A program made the translations under genes and the position numbers. Shown here one piece after another: positions 56,301 to 64,000 of a DNA stretch of 64,000 bases; within the stretch, counting starts at the first letter, position 1, and each line of letters starts with the position of its first letter. The notes beneath the pieces were generated by a model. The model saw nothing but the letters and a program-made list of their open reading frames with translations. It did not search any database and was not told the DNA's origin. The DNA comes from Apostichopus japonicus (taxonomy: Eukaryota > Echinodermata > Holothuroidea > Aspidochirotida > Stichopodidae): positions 10,155,499 to 10,219,498 of the forward strand of contig NC_092565.1 in NCBI RefSeq assembly GCF_037975245.1, in the 5' to 3' direction.

Positions 56301-58309
56301 GCGTATCCCACATATTCTCAACTTCTTCACATATATGGATGATGGAACCATAGAACATCACATCCTCTTATAGACAGAGCAGACATATTCCATCACTGGG
56401 TTTGACCACCGTTGCCGTCTTGTGAGCTGAAGAGTAAACCACGTAAAAACAACGTGGTAAACAAGCGCTAATCAGTTTCAGCATTGTAATGCGAAATTGA
56501 TAAACAAATTTAGCAGTCACATTGCTTTCTGCTCACGGATTATACGTTTTCGTTACTTCTACAAGGTTTTATATTTCGAAGGAAAGATGCAGTTATAAGT
56601 CATTTATAACAGAGCGTTTCATTCAATATAATAAATCCAACGAACATCTTCGTATCATTTACCAGAACTCAAATATACAACTGTAAATCAATGTATTTGT
56701 GTCACTGAACAATGCGATTAAACCAGCGTTTCCTTGTCAGTTTCGGATGATCCATGTTCTTGATAATCATAAGTTCTTGTCTTACGTCTCATTTTCACAA
56801 GTTTTCATGGTGACATAAACTTCACAGAACTCGGTATCATCAAGGATTTTGTTTGCCTCTCTTTAGTGCCTGTAAATACATACCCTACAACATTTGTACG
56901 GATTGATATGTGTACTATAAAGGGAGTGTGGCACCTTACAGAAACCGAGTATATACGTGTGCACAAATCCTCTGCTGAAATCTGGACAGCTTCGCTTCGA
57001 AATACCACATGGCACACACCACATTGCGAAACAACACAGTTTCCCGTACAAATATGCACAGTACATATGAAACACGTATAACGTAGCCTGCAAACTGTCG
57101 TGCATGCATGTAATAATAGACTGTACAGGTCAGACAACAGCGAAGGAAATTCACCCGTAGACCTAGGTTATCTTCATCTTCACGATCAACGTATAATATC
57201 AGATATTCAAACTGTCAAGATTTGTAGTAGGTAAGGTAACTGCAAATAATTCCAATCCACACATTATTAAGGTAGCAAAAAAGTAAGGACTAGCCTAGGC
57301 TATAATGTAGTAACTAGTATTATTAACTGTACTTAGTACAACTAGTAGTAGTACAAGTAGGCTAGGCTAGTATACAGTAGTAATACTAAGTAATAGTGTT
57401 CAAGTGCCATTCCGCCATTGGTACATACAGCCATAACTTTCCGCCATAGGTTTCGATCCTACATCGATCCTACATCCTAAAGGTACTTTTAGGAATTGAT
57501 TTTACACAGCAATATATTGTTGAAACTTTGATTTGCATGTAACTAACTAAGGATAGGTACACCATCTTCAAATGGGACTGAATTGTACTTAGGCTAGTTA
57601 AGACAAGATTGGAAAACAGATAGCCTACACAGTCTTGAATGTACATACTACATCATAGTTTTACGCTAGACCTATTGCTAGTTTTACTTTTACTGTGTTT
57701 TGCATTCTGTCACAGGCAGTGTTTACATAACACATCATAATTCATAGGCTAGCAATTTAGCAAAGCGTAACATAAATCACACCCATTCCCAATGTTTACC
57801 ACATTGTCTAGCCAACTAGAGGCCTAGGCCTAACTTAGCCTAGGCCTAGTAACTATTAACAAGAGAGGCCAGTGTCTGGCCCAGCTTTGCACACTGAGAA
57901 GATGCAAATAAAGTGTACAGTGTTTATATTCTCCATGTCATTTAAGCTTTGAAGCAAAGTCATAGCTAGAACTCCAAGGGTTAAAAAGACCATGCAGTGA
58001 TAGATATCCTTTGTATCCCTGTATGTGTGATAACCGTGGATTGTACACCAGTTAATAGTCAAACCTCTCTGTGAATAAGGATGAAGCTTCCTTAGTCTAG
58101 CATACACCCCACTAGGGCCATTAATCCTCTTCTCCCTCTACTACCCCATGTTGCACCCCCTCCTCCCCCCCCCCAACCTAACAAACAATACACATGTTTC
58201 CTTTTACTGTGTGCTTCAAAAATGTTTCAGACGATGCCATTATTAATGTCTTGTTTTTAATAAATTTATTTATGATCTGTCATTGCAGTAATCAGTATCC
58301 ACTTACAAA
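53326..58309. other. intergenic region upstream of the NOP16-like gene
   Basis: No independent gene is supported. Poly(C) runs lie at 54105-54123, 55752-55765 and 58163-58173, and a G-run at 55585-55600. A CTAG/AGGCCTA-rich low-complexity stretch lies at 57290-57370 and 57820-57850. The downstream gene's promoter and any non-coding 5' exon should lie here. Two CCGCCAT words (57412-57418, 57441-57447) resemble YY1-type sites found at housekeeping promoters, and CATTGCAG at 58281-58288 could be the acceptor of a 5' UTR intron. Neither is proven. Confidence 0.4.
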
Positions 58310-58413
58310 ATGGGCAGCAGAAAAAACCGAAGTTCAAAACGAAACAGCTACAGATACAGTGTGGATCGTAAAAAATTGTGGAAAAAGGCCAAAAAGGTTC
58401 CCAAAATAGAATG
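58310..58413 (+). CDS. NOP16: NOP16-like coding exon 1
   Basis: Encodes residues 1-34 plus two bases of Cys35. It is strongly basic (Arg/Lys/Ser), as expected for a nucleolar targeting region. The donor ATG|GTAAGTG is a very strong match to consensus. The exon is too short and open-ended to be obvious as a stand-alone frame. Confidence 0.93.
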
Positions 58414-61400
58414 GTAAGTGAAAACTTTGCACAAGCTTTAAAGAATTCAGGGAAGGTGTTGTAAAGAAATTAAAGAGTGATATACAGGTGACAAATGCCT
58501 ACAGTGGAATTACGACCTACCTTACCGGTTTCAAACCTCTTAACATACAATCTTAACATACAATCAGCATCCACAGCCTTGTGGTGAAGGGTTTCCGCAT
58601 ATAATGCAGGAGGCCTGGGTTCGAATCCCGGTGGAGGCTGGAAGTTTTTCACTGTTCTTGATTTTCCAACTCATTACGATTTCAATTATATATATATATC
58701 TATACTCTAATCTAGAAACATAGCAAGGCATATGCATGTGCCATTGGTAGAGTATTTAACAATGGCATCTATGACACATTTTTGAGTAAAATTGAGGGTA
58801 GGCTCGAATGTTCATGATGTTCATTTGAAATTACAGGTGCGGTTAAATTTTTGAAATATCAGAATTATAGTTCCAGCAAATTGCATCTTGCCACGGTCTT
58901 TGTTAAGCCTCTAACTGATTGCAAGGTATCTGCAATAATGTACATGTATTCTTTACTGTACTGCACAGTGTGTACTTGCTTTTTGTATGTGAAGTTCATG
59001 TCTGTGATGTATGTTGTTGCCAGCTATTTTGTGTGATGCACTATTGTACTGTAGGAAGCTTATCTCGTAGAGGCAACTTGCGGTGAATGTAACAGGACTT
59101 AGACTTAACAGGACTTGTAAAAGGACTTAGAAACGTTAGAGCTGTGTGCGTTGAAGCACGACTCATCATCGGTGCTCATTATAGTCTTGTTGGACCAGCA
59201 GGGATGGTTAGGTTAGCCAGCCTTCCATAAGGGACATAGTGGAATTTTCACTGATGTTCACTGATGACATGACTTCCTGGGAGACCTGGAAGTGATTTTA
59301 TCTTTTACAATGTCTTCACACTTGATTTTCTTTTCTGTTTCTTGCAGCACCCAACTGAAACAAGCATGGTCAGAGAAGAAAAGCATTGCCACAAATTTTG
59401 CAGAAATGGGTCTGTCGCACAACGCTAATAGAACTCTGAAAATAAGGAAAACACAGGTAAAGTTAAGTTTCATTTTACTTAATACTGCAACACAGTAAAT
59501 GTGCAGTATTAAAGCAGTACATTAAACTGCTGTTGTGTGGATCCCTAATTGTAGACAATTGTCAGCCAGGTTTTCTATGCTGTGCCCAAAAATGAAAACT
59601 TGTGAATAATCATATTTTATAACATGTCACTATAACCCCAAAACAGCTGGCTATTTGCATAAATTCCATATATGTACACTGTCTATTAGCTTCCAATCAA
59701 CACGAGCCAGTCGTTTTTACATCATATTTTCATATTCTGGAACTGAGTAATCGCTGTTTTGGATTACGAGGTTTACCCCAAAAATTAGGATTGGAATAGA
59801 ATATGCTGCGAAATGCAGTAGACACCATGTTATGATTATTATCATGTATAATTACTACTAATGTACACTTAGTATCATCTTAAACATTAAAAATTGCATT
59901 TTGTGGTAAATTTGCTCAAATTTGGTGTTACTACAGTGATAAAATACCTTTATAGGAAAGATAAGTAAACTAGAAACTTTATCTGCTATTAAGGTCCATC
60001 AAAATCATATATCAGAAAAGAAAGATGAAGTTAGGCATATTAAAGTTTGCCTAGATTTAATTAATGGGAGAATAACTCCCTAGTATCACTACTGCAGAAG
60101 CAACCAAATTAATTAATCTATTTATACTGTACTGCAGGCTTCTTAGGCTAGTAGTTGGGAACATCCACTTTTGTGAGAATATTACATGAGTCAGACACAC
60201 AAAGTTATGCAAACCATAGTGAAATGAAGTTTTCATTGATCAAGGTTCTTGACCGTGGAGCTAGGTTTGATCTGGTTCCCCGATATTTTGAATGGGAGGT
60301 TTCTTCATTTTGTGGATATTTCTTGTTGCATATCTTGACACTGCATAGTATTAATCTGGTATTGTAATGTTTCTCAACTTAGTTTACTTCCTTTATAATC
60401 TCTGACACTAACAGGAGTAATGGGACAGCCAGGAAAAGGGGGATGGAGATGGTGATAGCCAAATGCAGTTGTGGGCCAGTACTGTACAGTAGACTTTAAA
60501 ATGTTGGACAATTGCATCATTTTGAATCCTGATGATTACTGAATTTGCTTTAGCTTTTGAATCAGTTGCACTGTAACTTGGTCAGCCGAGGTAATTTTCT
60601 CCCTGCACCCCCCACCCTCCGTGTACCACTAAAGGAGAAAAAAAGGTGTATCTATGATAATAGAAGTGAATAACTTCACTTGTGAAAAGCTGGGCTTTCT
60701 CTAACAATGGTGACATACCTGTCAAAGACACAGATATTTTTTGACATCAGTGTGTTTGATTTTTCACCCTAGCATTTTATACGGCCAGACGAATATGAAG
60801 AAAAGTTGCAGCCAAAGCACAAGAAGCCAGCAGCGACCAAGTCTTATGTAGCAGATCGTAAGTGACACAAGTACTCGACATATCAAGGAATAGTTTGATC
60901 AGGTATCTACAGCAAAACAAAATATGCTGTGCCAAAAATGGTTCATAGAAATACAAAAATGGAAAGATGTATGTCAGTTTTTATCTTTTTCACAAAAACT
61001 AAGCATTTGAAGTAATTTATGATAAAAATTTAGGAATCCTCAAAAAGTGCAAACTGTGAAAACATGATTCCCAGAAATTTCTGGCCCATAATTAGTTAAT
61101 GAATATTCTGTCTGAAAGGATAGAGAAGACCTTTGTAATACTTTTGGTCTGCAGTATCAAGTTTCATGGTTCTATTGTGGCAAAGTATAGAATTTAGAAT
61201 TTGAAACTGGGGTGTGATACCTAGTAACACCATATGCCTCTGTGGCCTCAGGTTGGTATGCACCCCCCCCCCCTCACAGCATGGAAATGTTTATATTGAA
61301 TAACAGCTGGACAACTGAGTTGGCAGGGCACAGAACATACACAGAGTTGCTTATTAAAATCTCCTACAGTACTGTAGCAATTCAGGGTGCTACAGCCCCA

Positions 61401-62424
61401 TGGCCGAGGGTCAAATAGGGGGCCTATGGAAAATCAAACAAAATTATTCTCATTTTATACTTAAGGGAAAATGAATACTGTAATTTGTCCCCAGGCTTTA
61501 CATGGCTCTGGATGCCACTGTTCATAGTTTTTTGCATAATTTGTGACTTGTGCAACAGGTGTTTTGTATGACTGCAATACTGTACCTTGCAATGGAAAAT
61601 AGGGAGCCTCAGCATACATGTATACTTTCAAGCCGAGCTTGCACTTGCACAGTATTAAATGGGGCAGACATTGCTTAATGTAATCAGGTAATATTATTAA
61701 CTGAGAGTCCCATTGTGGGTGAGAAGAAATGCTTTGCAATCTTGGTATTGAAGAATGCATCGGTTATTTGAGTGATACGAAAAGGGTTCTTGAACCTTTT
61801 TTTTTTAAATGTTTTGTGAAATTCACTTTGGTTGTGTAGTTTCGGTATTGAAATGCAAAACTGAAGCTGTAACTTTTTTTTTCTTTGGTATTCTCTTGTA
61901 GAATTAGCTGAAGAGGCCTCCTTAACAAAGGAGAGGGTCTACACACTCTCAAACCAACTTCAGAAGTTTTGTACGAAAATGATTGACAAATACGGCGAAG
62001 ATTATGCTGTGAGTATCCTACCTCATCAGAGAATTTATCCCAACAAATATTATTCTCCAAATTTCTTACAAAATGCTGTGACATGAATAACCTGTATAAT
62101 AAGGCATGGAATGGAGTAGTAGAAATGCTCAGAAGAAATTTGTGTTTTAGAAGCATTTCAAAGTGGTACAAATTCAGTAATTTGGATCTAATTTTTCACA
62201 ATTTTACTTCCAATTACCAGGCTATGGCTAAAGATCCCAGAAATTACTACCAGAGAACACCTAAACAGATCAAAGGAACGATACAACTATTTAAGCAAGT
62301 CCCTGGGGCTTATGAAGCATATTTAGAGCAAAAACAGGGGAAGGAGAAAGGTGCAGACACAGAGAAGGTAGAAGACACAGAGAAGGTAGAAGCCATGGAA
62401 CAAGAGGCAGCATCAACTGAATGA
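58310..62424 (+). CDS. NOP16: NOP16-like nucleolar protein (five coding exons)
   Basis: The joined exons 58310-58413, 59348-59456, 60773-60857, 61902-62008 and 62221-62424 give 609 bases, a 202-residue protein ending in TGA. All introns are GT-AG with GTAAGTG-, GTAAAG- or GTGAGTA-type donors, and the frame is kept throughout. Family hallmarks of Nop16 are present in order: a basic N-terminus with YSVDRKKLWKKAKK (residues 16-29), PKIEC (31-35), a Trp at 42, NFAEMGL (51-57), GEDYAAMAKD (131-140) and NYYQRTPKQIK (143-153). NOP16 proteins act in the nucleolus in 60S subunit assembly. The start ATG has A at -3 and G at +4. The human protein is about 178 residues. The extra length is an acidic C-terminal tail with two DTEKVE repeats. 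No other gene overlaps. Confidence 0.95.
58483..58700 (+). mobile_element. tRNA-derived SINE, copy 2, in intron 1
   Basis: This copy lies inside the first coding intron and aligns with 19504-19794. Its B-box (GGTTCGAATCC) and flanking T-arm are intact, while the anticodon arm is degraded. It carries a private tandem duplication of CTTAACATACAAT (58539-58564). The tail runs TTTTTCACTGTTCTTGATTTTCC to a TTTCAATT end and a short (TA)n. It is in the same orientation as the host gene and does not disturb the splice sites. Confidence 0.8.
59348..59456 (+). CDS. NOP16: NOP16-like coding exon 2
   Basis: Follows the acceptor TTTCTTGCAG. Encodes the last base of Cys35 and residues 36-71, including the Trp and NFAEMGL signature of the family. 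The donor ACACAG|GTAAAG leaves phase 0. Confidence 0.93.
60773..60857 (+). CDS. NOP16: NOP16-like coding exon 3
   Basis: Follows the acceptor TTTTTCACCCTAG. Encodes residues 72-99 plus one base of Gln100. This is the least conserved middle part of the family: a Glu/Lys/Pro-rich linker ending in SYVAD, comparable to the short variable-to-conserved transition in vertebrate NOP16. The donor is GATC|GTAAGTG. Confidence 0.9.
61902..62008 (+). CDS. NOP16: NOP16-like coding exon 4
   Basis: Follows the acceptor TTCTCTTGTAG. Encodes the rest of Gln100 and residues 101-135, ending in KYGEDYA. This is the start of the best-conserved C-terminal block. The donor GCT|GTGAGTA leaves phase 0. Confidence 0.93.
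62221..62424 (+). CDS. NOP16: NOP16-like coding exon 5 with acidic repeat tail
   Basis: Follows the acceptor TTCCAATTACCAG. Encodes residues 136-202 and the stop codon. The first part (AMAKDPRNYYQRTPKQIK) is the strongest family signature. The tail contains a perfect 18-bp tandem duplication (62356-62373 and 62374-62391) encoding two DTEKVE units and ends in a Glu-rich stretch. Confidence 0.95.
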   Translation, partial: AMAKDPRNYYQRTPKQIKGTIQLFKQVPGAYEAYLEQKQGKEKGADTEKVEDTEKVEAMEQEAASTE

Positions 62425-64000
62425 TGCATTCAGAGGTAATGATGGAACCGTTACAGATGTAAGGAAACAGAGGGCATGGATATATTCTCATGGACAGTCA
62501 TGAAGAATGTAGTAGTAGTAGAGACTCTGATACCATCTGTAACAGAACTGGTATGTTTGACATTTCACATGGTCAAAGTCAGTGAGATTGAGTGGTCCTT
62601 CACAGCCATCTGGTAATCTGGGGTCTCTATTGCCAATGTCATCAGCAAACTGGGAATTTTTCTAGGTCTGGGCTTTGATGGTTAAAATTCTCATTTGATG
62701 GTGATATCTGGTTTGAGATATGAATTGCTCACTCTATTATAACTTAAGGAAAAGGTATCAAGACAGTTTTTCTGTCTAGATTGAATTTGCTGTGGAATCT
62801 TGAAAATTTCAGTTTGTTCAAGGCAAATGAGAACTGTACGATATGTGTATAAAGGTGACTATCGTTTAGTTACACTCGATAACTTAAGTTGAGTTTATAC
62901 TCAAAAGAATTGAAGGGCTTGAACGATGACCAAAGAGACTAAATTGATATGTCTGCAATTCGTTTTTGAGTGAAGTAAAACCAGTTCCAGGTTGATGATT
63001 TTAGGGATTATTCTACATTAACGATAGTTGAAGAATATCAAACTACTCAATTGGACAATCAGAGGGAATATCTAATATATGGCCGGCTTTGTTGTGATAT
63101 TTTGGAAGACTGTTAGGTTTGAATAGATTTGCGTCATCTTGCACATACAGCAGATGTTATCAGTGGTGTAACTGGAAAACGAAAACGTCATCATGTTTGT
63201 CATATTTGGTTTTAAAGTACTTGACAGAAAGTCTTGATGAGAAAGTTTTCAAATATATGGACTCTCCTGAGATGGCTGATGTAGACTGGTGTTGATTGAA
63301 AGACTAATTGATTAACTGGTGGCTTTGTGATTCAACAGTTAAGTTGCTGTATAATCACTACAATTTGATCTTCAAAGTCCAGAAAATATTCTCTTTCCTT
63401 CCAAGGTATTTGCTAGTTGCTTAAATGCATGTTGTAGCGAAAAAAATCAAACATTGTAAATGCATCTACTGTGATTATGGATCTGATAGATTTCTCAAAG
63501 GAATGTGCATGAAAACCGACTATCAGGATGCAATAGTTAGAAGATTAGTAAGGCCAGAAGTTTTGAGTGAAGTTTTGCATATTAGCTAAGCTTTGGTTCT
63601 ACCTTTCATATAAATCAATGAAGAAACTACGGCGAGAAACAGTCCCCAGAGATCTACTACTTGCATTTGCAAAGTAACGATTCCTGCTACACCGTGGGCA
63701 ATACTTCAGAACATTTTGTTAGTTTGTTACAGTTGACAGAAATGCCACAAAGGCTCATCAAATGTGATTTTCTCCTGAGATATGTGTAGAATATGTTTAA
63801 CTTTGGAATGCCAACAAGGTCCAGCAAATTTGCAACTTTGTCTTCGTTTTCTTTTCTGTTGTTCAAAAATCATGTTGTTGTTTACAAACAGGTTGTTTTC
63901 GTCCGAACTGAACGCATCATTTGAATTAAAACTGTTGGTGAATTCTGTTAAATTTGTTTAAAAATTCATTGTGTTGTCATCAGTTGCTGTCTTCAATATC
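62425..64000 (+). other. probable 3' UTR and downstream flank of the NOP16-like gene
   Basis: No further coding frame is supported. Base composition is smooth, without TA tracts or G-runs, unlike most of the window, which fits a transcribed UTR. The best poly(A) signal I can see is the variant ATTAAA at 63925-63930, followed by GT-rich sequence. The true 3' end could lie beyond the window. Confidence 0.45.
63925..63930 (+). terminator. candidate poly(A) signal ATTAAA
   Basis: This is the common variant hexamer, followed within 60 bases by TGTTGGTG and TGTGTTGTC, which are plausible GT-rich downstream elements. No canonical AATAAA was noticed between the stop codon and the window end. It would imply a 1.5-kb 3' UTR. 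Confidence 0.25.

Noticed and set aside
58470-58652. Minus-strand frame with a PPGFEPRPPA segment
   Set aside because: The Pro/Arg-rich peptide is the antisense translation of the SINE's tRNA-like T-arm, a well-known artefact.
61764-62171. 135-codon minus-strand frame, the longest in the window
   Set aside because: It overlaps exon 4 of the NOP16-like gene in antisense and has no family signature, so it is a shadow frame.

Overview
This window is animal genomic DNA from an AT-rich, repeat-dense genome. It has one confidently recognisable protein-coding gene. There are no operons, Shine-Dalgarno sites or dense ORFs. The only good gene is split by GT-AG introns, and the rest is (TA)n microsatellites, poly(G)/poly(C) runs, a tRNA-derived SINE, short DNA transposons and retroelement fragments. 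The gene is most like metazoan NOP16. Frequent AGGCCTA-type words and the repeat mix suggest a marine invertebrate deuterostome such as an echinoderm, but this is an impression, not a demonstration.

Layout. Positions 1-24 kb are gene-poor. They hold a diverged ~150-bp dispersed repeat (6957-7120 and 13612-13790), a probable degraded hAT-type MITE near 8.3 kb, long (TA)n tracts, and a composite repeat block at 19.1-19.8 kb. That block has a 75-bp perfect inverted repeat between TA tracts, followed directly by a SINE carrying a tRNA-like module. At 24.1 kb is a fragment resembling the C-terminal GIY-YIG endonuclease part of a Penelope-like retroelement.

Positions 24-58 kb are again largely non-coding. 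Three short non-autonomous hAT-type transposons each have perfect 8-bp target-site duplications (32083-32870, 41690-42097, 52730-53317). A fourth MITE-like element with long terminal inverted repeats lies at 38513-38659. Other features are two copies of a dispersed repeat at 44.1 and 46.4 kb, U2-snRNA-like fragments at 37.8 and 38.7 kb, a purine-rich GGA tract at 42.5 kb, and a cluster of a repeated TAACGGAGGGAC motif at 46.6-47.9 kb.

Positions 58.3-62.4 kb hold a complete five-exon NOP16-like gene on the + strand. It encodes 202 residues, all splice junctions are in frame, and it predicts a nucleolar 60S ribosome-biogenesis factor. Its first coding intron contains a second copy of the SINE found at 19.5 kb. 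Sequence after 62425 is probably its 3' UTR and flank. I found no evidence of a new multi-gene system. The most interesting material is the repeat biology: the bipartite SINE, the palindrome with its conserved hairpin, and the mobile elements with intact target-site duplications.
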